From Sipunculus nudus (lineage: Eukaryota; Annelida; Sipuncula; Golfingiida; Sipunculidae): DNA of 64,000 bases. Under the pieces are notes generated by a model. That model searched no databases, was not told the DNA's origin, and saw only the letters and a list, made by a program, of their open reading frames with translations. Location: assembly GCA_026874595.1 (NCBI GenBank), contig CM049320.1, positions 35,000,214 to 35,064,213 of the forward strand, read 5' to 3'. The position numbers were made by a program, and so were the translations under genes. This document shows positions 39,001 to 49,569 of this stretch, one piece after another (within the stretch, counting starts at the first letter, position 1; each line of letters opens with the position of its first letter).

Positions 39001-42000
39001 TGTAGTACTAGGTGAATGCTACCTGAAGCAAAAAACTAGACCTCTGTAGCTTTAAAACTGACAAATTAAGAAAAATATCAGCACTTTTCCCCAAAAATGC
39101 GTTACCATGGTTACCACAAAATTGAGTCAGCTACACACCAGAAGACAGGCCTTGTAATGACGATTAAAATGAGCTACTGTTGAAGTAGATACGACCAATA
39201 TTAACACAGATATGAACAAAAAACCGTTTTGTTTACTTTTGATGACCTTGACCTTGACATTTGACCTATGTTGCCCAAAAACAATAGGCCTCCAGGACTT
39301 TTGCTTGTCTACCAGCTGTATAAGTTTGAAAGCAATTGCTGGAAAATTGTGGCCTGTAGAGAGTACACAGACAGACAGACAGACAGACAGACAAACTAGA
39401 TGACCTGAGGTCACGCGCTTGCCGGAAATGATGTAAAGTTAGTCAGATGAACGAGCAGTGTCAAAGTGAAAGAAAATAATCCATAGTTTGTGAAGAAAGA
39501 AGCAATATTAACAAAGTTCTAAAGAAAATAAGATTTTGATATATTTTGATCACCTTGACCTTGATCTTTAACTTATTTGAATAATAAACATAGGGCTTCC
39601 AGATATCATCACGATATATGACAAGTGTAACTTACAAAACGATTCCTGCAAAACTGTGGCCAGTAGATTGCTACATGTGAGACGCAAGAACCAGGAAGCA
39701 GGCGAAATTGAGGACAACGGACAAACAGACAAACATACTGACCCAAGATTGAGATTAGATGACTTAATCATGTTATGAAGAAACCTAAGAGGAAGATAAA
39801 AAGCTATAATTTATGTAAATGAGGTTAATAGTTTTTGAGATATGGCCAAAAAATGATATGTTGTGCAAATTTGAGTGCACCGCCCCCTGGCGGCCAATTC
39901 TGGAAAATGAAAAATCGGTTTCGAGATATTAGTGTAAGACATAAGATGTAATAGTTTTAAAAGGATTCTTTCAAAACTGTGGCCTGTAGAATGCTATATG
40001 TGAGACGCAAGAACCGGCAAGCAAGCGGATTTGAGGACAACTGAGAAACAGACGGACACACAGACAAAGTGACACAAGATTGAGACCAGATGACTAAACG
40101 AGTTCATGAAGAAGACTTAGAGGAAAAAAATACACTATAGTTTTTGTATTTGAGGCTTATAATTTTGGAGATATTGCCAAAACATGATATGTTGGAGAGG
40201 TTTGCACCCAGCGCCCCCTAGCGGCCGAATTAAAAAAATGAAAAATTGATTTCGAGATAATAGTGTAGGACTTAAGATATGCCAGTTTCAAAAAGATTCC
40301 TGCAAAACTGTGGCCTCCAGGGCAAGATTACTGAAATCTCGAAATATCTCGTTTGACGAGATAATATACGAGATATTGCGAGACTCTTAATAGAATCTTG
40401 TAGTACTAGGTGAATGCTACCTGAAGCAAAAAACTAGACCTCTGTAGCTTTAAAACTGACAAATTTAGAAAAATATCAGCACTTTTCCCCAAAAATGCGT
40501 TACCATGGTTACCGCAAATTGAGTCAGCTACACACCAGAAGACAGGCCTTGGAATGACGATTAAAATGAGCTACTGTTGAAGTAGATACGACCAATATTA
40601 ACACAGATATGAACAAAAAACCGTTTTGTATACTTTTGATGACCTTGACCTTGACATTTGACCTATAATGCCCAAAAACAATAGACCTCCAGGACTTTTG
40701 TTTTTCTACCAGCTGTATAAGTTTGAAAGCAATTGCTGGAAAATTGTGGCCTGTAGAGAGTACATAGACAGACAGACAGACAAACACACAAACAGACATC
40801 CGCGACTGACCAACCTGCTTGCAGAAATCGAAGATTTCCGGCAAGCAACAAACAGACATCCGCGACTGACCAACCTGCTTGCAGAAATCGAAGATTTCCG
40901 GCAAGCAATAATAATGGTTTACGGAATTACCACTACACTACACTGATATTTATTTAAGGGATTGTAGATTTAACTGTTTTGTTTATTTTTGGGTCATTAC
41001 GAGAGATTGTTTCTTTTAACCTTTGCCAATAAAATGTATGACAAACTTCAATGTGAATTTATTACCCAGCGAGAAGTTACCAAGTTTGAAAAGGAGTCGA
41101 TTCTGCAATCTAGCAGCGCTTTTTTTACTAATTCATTTGGTTAGAAATATTAATCGAAAGAATATCGACTCTACCAGGTTGGTGTCAAATCCCACTCTCA
41201 TTCCCGTCACCTGATTGTTGTTTTCATGCCAATCTTTTCAGTGAAATATTGCGGGGACCCCGGCGACGTTTATTCCGCCACGAAATCAGGTGAATACTAT
41301 TATCAAGACAAAGTTGAGTACGTCTGCTCCCCAAGGTACCATATTTACCCGCCAGGTGGCATTACAAATACGACCCTGCGTTGTGAAGCCGATGGGACGT
41401 GGTCTAACCCTCTTCCAGTTTGTAAAGGTAAGACACCTTGCGTCGTTAAAATAATAAAAAAAAACTAATCGTACCCTGTGCATGGAGGTTATGTAAAAGA
41501 TAATAGATGTATGATATGTAATAGATGATTCTCTGTTTTCTTTGATCCAACTGGCTACATATGTGATCAATCCATGAATCTCTGTGAATATTTGATATAG
41601 CTGGCTATAAACACGGTAAAAACACTTGTGTTGCACTAACACAAATTGTGTCATATGCTTCAACACAAGTTCTTGTGTTGTTTCTTTAACACAAGTGTTT
41701 CTACAGTAAATGTAAGAGATAAATAATTCACCCTGAATCGTTTATCAAACTGGCTATATATAAGTGTTTAACCTTAACTTGTAATGCGGCAGTGTATTAG
41801 CAGTCGGTCTGTAAACATAAAAAAAATCTCCGTGTTTTAAGGCTGTCGGATTTTCATTCCTTTTCTTTTCAAATACGAGTATGGTCGGGTAGGATTTTTT
41901 TTTCATTTTATTAAATAAAATAATGTAAACATTTCATATAATTAAAATAATGATTAACATTATAAAAAATATATAAAAAATGGTTAGCTAAACAGGTAAA

Positions 42001-44231
42001 ATCACTTCATAGCAAACCAAAATTTTATAGGAATTGTTTATTTTATTATCTTTTTTTTAATTTCCAAACGACTGGAGCTCAAATCGGTAAAGTTTTACTG
42101 ACGGTTAAATTAATATTTTTTTTCGAGGCGGGATTAAAGATGGACGCGGACGGTACCGAACTATTTTTGGCCTCATACATTTACATCTGCCATGAAAACG
42201 CATTTATAAGACAGACCTCCCTTTCTATTTATTATCATTCAAATAGAACATTTTATTGTATCATTAATAGTTTTTCATCTGACTACGAAAAAGAGAGGCA
42301 ACATGTTCATCGCAAGAACAGTGCTAAGTGAACGCGCAAACACACTTGCCTCAAGGATTACATTAAATTATAAAACAATGATATGACAAAACCTAAACAA
42401 CTGGAGTCGAATAAAACAACGCAACACGTCTTTGAGGTAAAACTAGACTTAATGAAATAGGAAAAACTAGTCAACACTTTAAAAGTATGTAAATTCAGCA
42501 GAAATTTTCAGCTCTCTTCGTGCAACAAGTATGCCAGTAATTAAGCCAGTGAACAAATTAAATGTAACCACCAGGATTTGCAAAGATAGGAATTACCGAA
42601 TGCGGCATGCCGAATGCAGAATACATGCTGAGGTATTTCATAAGTACCAGCACGCAACATACACATTTACTACAGGTCTCTCCTTGATATTGTGGGGGAC
42701 CGGCAAAAATGGCCACATGTAGCGATTCGTTTTGCCGAAAAGCATTCTGCATGCCGAATCCACGCAAACTGACTCTTACCTTGTTATCAAGATTTTTCAA
42801 CCGGTATTTCGCATAGGCGCATAGGCGCATATGGTATCTTAGCTTTACTTAGTGATTTATGTGATTTTAACCCTATTAAGTTAACGTCTAAATATCAATA
42901 AGCCTTCTGGACTTGACGTCGCGAGAAATCACATTATATATTATTTTATTTGTCTCCTTTGACTTTTCTAAATCCTTTCAGCTTATACATAAACCCTCCA
43001 TTATCAGTTATCTTTTGTTCGTCTCTTAAGAAGAGTGCCCAAACTATTTTTATTCAGACTGCCAAAGGCTGCTTCAACAAGAGTGCTCGTGCTCCATTTT
43101 TAAAGTTCTTTCTCAAGCTTCAGCTGAACTGATGCCGATCAACTCGTCTTGCATCTTACACACATGACCTATAAGGCACTGAGAGACAAAACATTAGCAC
43201 ATCGCCCTCATCGGATGATAAGATATCGTGACAGTATCGATAGAGGGGCATTGGCCGTAAAGATACGATATCAGACTTGTATCGTGGCATATTCGTGCAC
43301 AGATTTAACGTCACAATCCTAATTTCGATCATGTTCCAACTGTGGTACAATTAATCTTAGCGCAATTTCGCCCCTTTGTAAGAGAGCCTATTGATATACC
43401 AAGGTTTCTTGCTTAGTTTAGACGAGAACTGTTAAGTTCGATGGGGATACAAATATTTTCGTATTTTTTAAACGCAGAACATATAGCAACTCTATCACAT
43501 TACCCTTAGCAGATTTATCGTTAGCTATGTTTTGTGTAAATTATAAAACCTACCATGTGTAAGAAAAATTATGTTGTAACTTTATCATGTTTGCTGAAAA
43601 TCTGTCAATATATTAATACTATCAGGTATCGCACGCATCACTGGATGATAAACATTTTGTACGCCAGCCAAGGGATGACTTGTAACCAAACAGCTAGATT
43701 ACCCATTGGTTAGCAAGGTCACATGCATTTCTTTGTGATAATCTGTCAGCATTAGCCTAACATGTTAAGGTTATCAGTTGTTTACTACGATATTGATGGA
43801 ATAGGCTGGATGACCGATCCAGTGCAATTTCTCGTTTGACATATCACCACTCAATTAGGCCTACAGTCCACTATACATGCTTACTAAGTTAGGTATTCGC
43901 GGCTCAGATATCGATGGCTATTTAATGAGTTCAGCTTTTCTGTTTGTTTTTAGATATGACTGAAATTGGGCCTTCCTTATACGATGGGCGTTGGCGGTTA
44001 CGGATCAAAGGAAAACTAATAACCGGAAATGAAACAACGTCAGAAACTTTGTCATCTAAAGCTAAGTGTGCACGTGCGTGCCTGTCACGGCAGGGGTGTC
44101 TTAGTTTTACATACGTGGCTAAAAGCCAGACATGTATGGAGCATTCTGAAATATTCACATTGTCTGGAAATACCTTCCTAAACGTAACTGACGCCGCATA
44201 TTACGAGTTTATCCCTGACGCATCAAAATAG
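31978..44231 (+). CDS. Six-exon gene for a secreted protein: signal peptide, two PCSK9 V-domain-like modules, sushi, PAN/apple
   Basis: Joining 31978-32038, 32755-32960, 36438-36571, 37204-37307, 41242-41427 and 43954-44231 gives 969 nt, an uninterrupted 322-residue frame ending in TAG. Intron phases are 1, 0, 2, 1, 1 and match at every junction. Residues 1-20 are a hydrophobic signal peptide. Residues about 40-95 and 115-167 are two cysteine-rich modules (Cys 46/55/57/63/77/94 and 120/129/150/167) with the pattern CPxG...C...C, like the C-terminal repeats of PCSK9. Residues 172-229 are a four-cysteine sushi/CCP domain. Residues 241-316 are a PAN/apple domain with Cys 269/273/279/291. Asn 211, 256 and 307 lie in N-glycosylation sequons. 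No transmembrane segment or GPI signal is seen. The family suggests extracellular protein or glycan binding, but the ligand is unknown. The exon structure is well supported; the PCSK9-like label is inferred from memory of the pattern. Confidence 0.85.
32755..32960 (+). CDS. Exon 2: most of the first PCSK9 V-domain-like module
   Basis: The acceptor is a pyrimidine-rich tract ending ttctatttcag. The exon enters in phase 1 and leaves in phase 0. It encodes residues 21-89, including VTCPTGY, CSC, CDGAYF and C77. The donor AAG|gtagcc is the weakest in the gene because +5 is not G. It is accepted because it is phase-compatible with exon 3 and the join completes the module with the expected final cysteine (NRVK-ASLYC). 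Read through, the frame runs on to 33065 without module-like sequence. This exon is absent from the decayed paralogue at 50-55 kb. Confidence 0.78.
36006..36055. repeat. (CA)n(TA)n microsatellite
   Basis: About 34 bp of AC followed by 16 bp of TA in intron 2. Confidence 0.95.
36056..36175 (+). mobile_element. Tigger/pogo-like terminus in intron 2
   Basis: TA then CAGTGCAACCCCTCTGTTGC and further GCGGTC-type boxes directly after a (CA)n(TA)n tract. Only one end is visible, so it is a fragment or a small non-autonomous element. Confidence 0.45.
36438..36571 (+). CDS. Exon 3: end of module 1 and first half of module 2
   Basis: The acceptor is tgtttttcacttcag and the donor is C|gtgagt, both strong. 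The exon enters in phase 0 and leaves in phase 2. It supplies the last cysteine of module 1 (C94) and then starts module 2 with FCPVG and SCSIYS, repeating the CPxG...C spacing of exon 2. Intron 3 (36572-37203) is 632 bp with nothing else recognised in it. Confidence 0.8.
37204..37307 (+). CDS. Exon 4: second half of module 2
   Basis: The acceptor is cacttctttttcag and the donor is T|gtaagt. The first base completes a proline codon started in exon 3, followed by Trp, which gives the motif YSPW at the splice junction. The exon ends after the module's last cysteine (C167), leaving phase 1. The phase-1 exit is what the next sushi exon needs. Confidence 0.8.
37694..39390 (+). repeat. AGGTCA-bearing interspersed repeat, tandem unit 1 in intron 4
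   Basis: A 1.7 kb unit repeated immediately downstream. It begins CAAACTAGATGACCTGAGGTCA and contains sub-repeats of a ~300 bp block (GCAAAACTGTGGCC, GAGACGCAAGAACC, GCGCCCCCTAGCGGCC) at about 37940, 38240 and 38570. It ends with GACCTTGACCTTGA and a (CAGA)n run at 39367-39390. One satellite-like unit lies near 38935-39050. Confidence 0.85.
37702..37714. promoter_or_regulatory. Palindromic TGACCT-G-AGGTCA site
   Basis: A perfect 13-bp palindrome of nuclear-receptor half-sites (everted arrangement) at the left end of the intron 4 repeat. Binding is only inferred. Confidence 0.3.
39391..40790 (+). repeat. AGGTCA-bearing interspersed repeat, tandem unit 2 in intron 4
   Basis: Second copy of 37694-39390, one internal ~300 bp sub-repeat shorter, ending in a degenerate (CAGA)n run near 40768. 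Copy-to-copy identity is high, so the amplification is young. Confidence 0.85.
39401..39413. promoter_or_regulatory. Palindromic TGACCT-G-AGGTCA site, second copy
   Basis: Same palindrome at the start of the second repeat unit. The family also carries direct AGGTCA repeats (for example on the minus strand at 39243 and 40640). Confidence 0.3.
40790..40908 (+). repeat. Exact 60-bp direct duplication with hairpin
   Basis: The 60-bp unit from AAACAGACATCCGCGACTGA to GGCAAGCAA occurs twice without mismatch. Each contains a near hairpin: GCTTGCAGAAATC, loop GA, then GATTTCCGGCAAGC. GCTTGCCGGAAAT, complementary to the right arm, is found near the left end of each big repeat unit (37718 and 39417), so these may be element termini. 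Confidence 0.85.
41242..41427 (+). CDS. Exon 5: sushi/CCP domain
   Basis: This is a phase 1-1 exon, the standard phase for shuffled sushi modules. It carries four cysteines in sushi spacing: YCGDPG (172), VEYVC (197), LRCEADGTW (216) and PVCK (229), with Trp 222 between the third and fourth. Sushi domains mediate extracellular protein binding. The acceptor is aatcttttcag and the donor is G|gtaaga. A truncated, broken relative occurs at 59071-59146. Confidence 0.88.
41428..43953 (+). other. Intron 5 (2.5 kb)
   Basis: No additional sushi or PAN exon is visible. It holds a small foldback element (41613-41707), AT-rich sequence around 41900-42050, and from about 43660 sequence paralogous to 7795-8065 upstream of the orphan PAN exon. 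Confidence 0.7.
41613..41707. mobile_element. ~95 bp foldback/MITE-like element in intron 5
   Basis: Terminal inverted repeats ACGGTAAAAACACTTGTGTT and AACACAAGTGTTTCTACAGT match at 18 of 20 positions. AACACAA/TTGTGTT motifs recur between them. No coding capacity. Confidence 0.65.
43954..44231 (+). CDS. Exon 6: PAN/apple domain and stop codon
   Basis: The acceptor is tttctgtttgtttttag. The exon encodes residues 231-322 and ends TAG at 44229-44231. The PAN/apple core is visible: DGRWRLR near the start, then C-x3-C-x5-C with CLSFTY, then C x11 further on, and a terminal YYEF strand. PAN domains bind proteins or carbohydrates outside the cell. A close paralogue with a premature stop is at 8066-8328. 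Confidence 0.85.
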
Positions 44232-44820
44232 TGGACTTAAGATTCCGCTGTATGTCTGTGCTGGGATTAATATGCAAAGCTTAGAACATATACTATTGTA
44301 AAGTCAAGCTTGATGTAAAACGACCTTGGAATAATTGTAGATGCCTAGCTGTCTTACCGTGGTAAATAGCCAGTTGCTATCTGCTGGAGTGACTTTTCAT
44401 GCAGGCCCTTCCTTGCGGATGCCAAACGAAGCTTCAGTCTTTACTAGTTTCTTGATAAATAGCCTACAAAATCAAACACCATTGGAGTGGCCAAGAATCT
44501 GCAGCAGATAGAAATAATTTGATGTGATCAGACACCTACATCTGGGAAGATATTGCAGTTAAAAAGACCTTTCACCAAACCGATTTTTGTCCTGGGAAAA
44601 CCTTCTCCTAAATTCAGAGCATAAATTACCATGATAATAACCATGTTGCAGGACAATACATGGATCAGCCCCTAAAACATGACCTTGGGCTGATCGCTGC
44701 TACGTAAGCATACAAACTCATTCAGATAAACAAATGCTTTCACGACACAGTTACATAGACTACGGTTCTGGATATCTCCGCTAAACGTTGGTGTTTAACA
44801 TCTCGAGAGCATGATTGATA
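44232..44820 (+). other. 3' flank / probable 3' UTR of the gene
   Basis: Similarity to the flank of the orphan PAN exon continues to about 44475 (compare about 8800). No canonical AATAAA is present in this stretch. A GATAAA variant lies near 44453. The transcript end cannot be placed. Confidence 0.35.
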
Positions 44821-44843
44821 TAACAGAGATTCAAACTCGCATG

Positions 44844-44973
<130 letters not shown>

Positions 44974-45010
44974 TGAATGAATAGCCATGCTGGTTCATTG
45001 TACGTAGAAA

Positions 45011-45168
45011 TGGAACATGACTACACAAAAACGTCGGTTCACTGCCGTTGGGGCAGATGTCGGGAGTCGGCTGTAGCTCAGTGGATGGAGGAACAGATCG
45101 GCAATGGTAAGCTCATGGGTTCGGTTCCCGTCAGTAGTGAACCGAATTTTCTGTGTATTCATGTTCCA
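45011..45168 (+). repeat. tRNA-like (SINE-type) sequence inside a 33-bp inverted repeat
   Basis: 45070-45130 contains an A-box-like TAGCTCAGTGG and a B-box-like GGTTCGGTTCCC at tRNA-like spacing. It is bracketed by arms 45011-45043 and 45136-45168, which are reverse complements with about four or five mismatches. A cloverleaf is not convincing, so this is a tRNA-derived element or pseudogene and not a called tRNA. Confidence 0.6.
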
Positions 45169-45948
45169 TTTATATATATATTGTGAGTCCAATTTATGAT
45201 CAATTTCCATTAAAAAACTTCCATGAATATTCATGAATGTGCAGTCAAATGCCTAAATGAACCTGGTAATAAGACGAGTGATTTAAACCAGACTGCTCAT
45301 TCCTGCATTCACGAGAAAGCATATTTCTAGTTTCATATTCATCTATAACAAAGAACAAACGTCGCTGTTTTTCATATTCCTGGTAAATAAGGTGATTATT
45401 CTAGGAAACCAGGATTAATACTTCGGATATCAAGAGTAGGTCAGACTCTTTATAACTTTTTATGACAAAAGATTTGACACCATTTGAGGCGGTCCCACAT
45501 ACACCACAAGTACTGACCTGTATCATACATGGAATAAATAGCTTGCAGGGAAACTGCTCTTTAGAATGCTCTTTATTAACTACTAGAACCCTCATATGTG
45601 AATAATTCAAAAGGTCCTTTCAAATCTTTTTCAAGTCTATGTTTTATTTACGTATTGATTCATTATGTTTTCACTGACATAATTAGCCCGGAACCAGGTT
45701 AGGATGTAGGTGCTAGAGATTATAGCGGTTGATCTTGTGTATATTAATTATTAAGCTGAAATCCGACAAAAATGGGATTTCTAAAAGAAGTATTGTCTCA
45801 GCCACATTTTACGACTTTTGGATGTTTTCAGCCCGTGTATAGAAACCAAGGACCGGTAGAAAATAACAAATTACAAGTGAAACACTATTCACAGTCCCTT
45901 GTAAAGTACTATTTTAGCCAATTTGGAAAGTGAAATAGGTTATCTGTC

Positions 45949-45952
<4 letters not shown>

Positions 45953-46009
<57 letters not shown>
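45953..46009. repeat. (AT)n microsatellite
   Basis: TA dinucleotide run with one AAA interruption. Confidence 0.95.
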
Positions 46010-46416
46010 GACATAAAAATCGTGAATATTAAGCTACCAAAGTAATAATTTCCATTTAGTAGAATAATTTTCCCCCGGTTTTCAATTAAAAGTTGCTATT
46101 ATGTTAGTTGCACGTTAAGACTGTGAGCTCATTTAATGCCAAGATAATTAAATGTGTCGCAATACTGAATAAATGCTGCAGAATTATTTTTTACAACCGA
46201 AAGGGGAAATCTGTATATATTTTCCTTATTCGTTTTAACAAACAAAATGATTTTTTGACGTAATGCAGACACGCAAATAAATTCCTACCCCACCTTACAT
46301 CACCAAGGAAACGACCACGAACAGCTAGCTGAACACCGAAACGATGCATTAATCTCAAGTTACTATAAATCACCAGTTATACCCCCCCACTCGGGGTTAC
46401 AAGTTAAGAAATATCG

Positions 46417-46420
<4 letters not shown>

Positions 46421-46469
<49 letters not shown>
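46421..46469. repeat. (AT)n microsatellite
   Basis: Uninterrupted TA dinucleotide run. Confidence 0.95.
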
Positions 46470-46472
<3 letters not shown>

Positions 46473-46649
46473 AATGTATATGATACTGATTTTTTATTTG
46501 AATTCGTATTCTTTACTTTATGTTGAAAACCAATTTATTATTATGATTGATCATAATTGATCTCTATTAACATCAAGATTATTTTAATCACAAACTGTCG
46601 TGAGGCAGGGTAGTTTACCATTTTGGAATTATAATGTCACAACAGTCTT

Positions 46650-49560
46650 TTATTTGCTTATGCCACGCTAATAACATACAAACCAACTTAATGATTTTTA
46701 CCTTCGTGTGAAATGAGTGACGTGTCTGAATAGCGAACCTTTCTTGAACAGACTGTTCGTGAAAGTAAGCCGAGACATAAATCCATTTTGCCTTTTTTGG
46801 GGGTAAAAATCCATGATTATTTGATCTAACGAGCGGTTCCTAACAACACCTGATAAGTTTGTTTGATCCATTTTTCCCAAATAGTTCTGGTTGGAACTGT
46901 TACATTGATCTCCTTTGTCTTGTCGCTTCGGTCGGTAAATGTTAACGTTTCTTGGTCATGTGCCAATAACATGGAGTTTTTCCAAATATTTTCCATTAGT
47001 AAAAACGTTTCCAGTTATTTCTTGCGGAATGTCTTCTATTTATTATTTGCGCCTATGCTTTTTCCTGAATGTAGGGGTTGCTCTAGGTATTTACAGGAAT
47101 TATTCAGTTTAATTTAACTTCGTATTTACCTCCTACCTATATTTTCCTGGTTAATATCTGGATTATTATTACTTATGGGAAGCCATTGTAAGAAAATAAA
47201 TAAACAAGCTAGAAACAAATTATTTTCTTCCAAATAAAGCGAGGTGAGAGGGCTCTCTTGTTTTACGTCAGTAACTGTATTGTGGCTGTTATGAAGACAT
47301 GTTTATTTATATATTGCGAGTTTTCCCGAATTCATTTTCCCTAAATTTTAAATGCGGAACCAAAAATATATTCGTATTGACGAAATCTATTTCAAGTAAT
47401 TTTTCAATTTTTTTTCTGGTATTTAAGTATTAAAAGGCCTGCAGTCAAATGATTGAGCCCAGTGGTAATCCAATTAATTAGTTCTGGACGATGTTGTCGC
47501 CGGAGTGAAACTGTGAAAACTAGCATCCTAACGCAAGGCTTGCTTTGCCCTAGCCATGACAACATGACACACAAGCCTTATTTTTTAATAAATTGATGGG
47601 GGCCTGCAAGTCAAGGTCCAAGTCATAATACAACATCCATTCCAAGGACAGGATTAAAAGATTTCCTGTGTGGTAGTATTTGGCACCAGATGCCGTGTTT
47701 ACTTTGCTAAATATTGAAGAAAAATGTTGCTAAACAAAGTTTGTTATGATTACCTTGGCAGCAAGAACTGAAGTTCGGATAACGCTTTTTACAGTGGCAA
47801 GCCGTCATGACGGACGTAGACACAAATTTTCCGAGTAAATCCAGCCTCGATATTTTAATAACTGTTGCATGAATTCAAATAAACTGTATTATGTATTATG
47901 AACTGTATTTTGCTGAGGCAGTCTACTGAAATTAGTGTTTTGGGTATACAGGAGTTTTCGTCATAATAGGATTAAGAAACAAATTTTTAAGACCTGCCTT
48001 TCTGACGTCTTTTGGACGGAGTTAAAGGCACACGGAAGATATATTATCTCTATGAGACTGTAATGGTTGTTTGGTGTGACATCAGAAAAGTGGGTGCATT
48101 ATTTTTTTTTAATTGATAAGAAAGGGGGAATAAAATGGATTGCCTGTTGAGTGCCGTATAAATGAAAGCTTTTGTATAAAAAGGCAAAGTCTGTAATAAA
48201 CATGTTTACTCATCCCTGGGTTACCTGTAAAGGGATCTGATTCCAAGTACTTGTTGCTTAGCACTAATCAGCAAATAGAAATGGAGCCTGTGACCCTCAG
48301 GTTATTTCCATGTTACGTATTGGTCTTGTCACGCTCAGAAAATTGGCAAAGGAGGATATGTCTGCCGTCAATAATACCCTTTGCTGAATGAGTCATATTT
48401 TATGGATTATGGATTACACTGTTATTTTTATTTTCCCAGAAAAGTTATGTTTTACTGTTTGCCATTGATGTAATTTCTTTGCATGTAACTTGTCGGTGAC
48501 CAAAGTAAGCCGTTCTTAACGATTGGTCTTTGCCCAGCATAGAAACGAGTGGGCGTTCCTATACATAAATATCCGCATACATATAACTTTCCTATACAAT
48601 ACATTCCGCAGATTTATTTTTCATGCGAGCAAATCCTTTGTGAAATCTAGTTCAATACCAAGTAACCCACAATGTTACATGGCTAACTAAAATTTGTATA
48701 TTAAAAATTCATTACACCGTTTATCTAGTACGGGAATGATATGACAGCTTCCTTGCCAAGCGTTAATTTCTGCGGTATCCTCGGCATTGTGTCAGGGATA
48801 ACCCTAGTGCAAAAGGAAAGCGCTGGTAGCCAGATCAAAGTACCTTCAAACCTAGGTACCAGGTTTCTTATCAAGATCACTAGTAACATCGGGTGAGTTG
48901 CTCGATAAGCTCAACCTGATTAACTCTCCTTGACGATAAAAAAGTAAATGTTTGAATGAGTTTTGAATATGAACTTATAACAAGCAAGCCGTATAAAGGA
49001 TATCATCTTTTTTAACCTAAACTGACTGTTTTCTAAGCATTATATTTGAAATTTACCGTTTTACTAGAACGTCATCGAAATGACGTTTCATACATTCCAC
49101 AAAGAATAATAAAAGTATCCAAGGATAATAATTGTATCCGCGAAAAGAAAATTGTGCGGATACTATGTTTTCAGCCGATATCCACCGCCACCGTCCTACG
49201 TTCGTTTCCGGAGAAACCCTCTGATACCCAGGGGCAAATTCTCTGAAACCTGGAATAATTATCGGAAACATGAACTGGTGCTTATCACAGTTCGAAGGTG
49301 CCAAGTGCATTCCTTTTCGCGTAGTGTTCATCTGTTTAATGCCTTTTCACAGAATACATTGATGCCCTTTCCTGGGAGTGGTTCGGCGTATTGGTCTGAA
49401 ATTTTGCATGTTGTTCCGTCTTGGGTAAGCTTCTGGTACACGAGAATAATGCAGCTACTTACAATCACGTATTTGTAGAATACATTAATGCATTTATCTC
49501 AGGAGTGATTAAATTATCATCGTTAAATTTTGCATGTACATAGATCTTTGATACATTAAT
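46650..49560. repeat. Low-copy repeat U, diverged copy 3
   Basis: Follows 18900-21560 in the same order with many substitutions: TACCTTCGTG near 46700, TATTTTCCTGG near 47141, the AAGTACTTGTTGCTTAGC box near 48246, GGATTATGGATTACAC near 48402 and the TTTCCGGAGAA box near 49204. No exon is seen. Confidence 0.7.
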
Positions 49561-49569
49561 CTCGTGCTC

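Larger units (their letters stand above)
37308..41241 (+). other. Intron 4 (3.9 kb), mostly repeat
   Basis: The intron is largely occupied by two direct copies of an AGGTCA-bearing interspersed repeat (37694-39390 and 39391-40790) and a 60-bp duplication. The open frames rich in VCLSVC are translations of (CAGA)n tracts, not genes. The last 220 bp (about 41020-41241) recur near 56660, 57720 and 58860. Confidence 0.75.

Noticed and set aside
39127-40946. ORFs with VCLSVCLSVC and similar motifs on the minus strand
   Set aside because: They are read from (CAGA)n tracts and the interspersed repeat of intron 4.
42558-42830. 90-codon minus-strand ORF in intron 5
   Set aside because: Lies in sequence with partial inverted and direct motifs (GCATGCCGAAT, GCATAGGCGC), with no family resemblance.
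45069-45135. Functional tRNA gene
   Set aside because: A/B-box-like sequences exist but acceptor and anticodon stems do not pair convincingly; kept as a tRNA-derived element.
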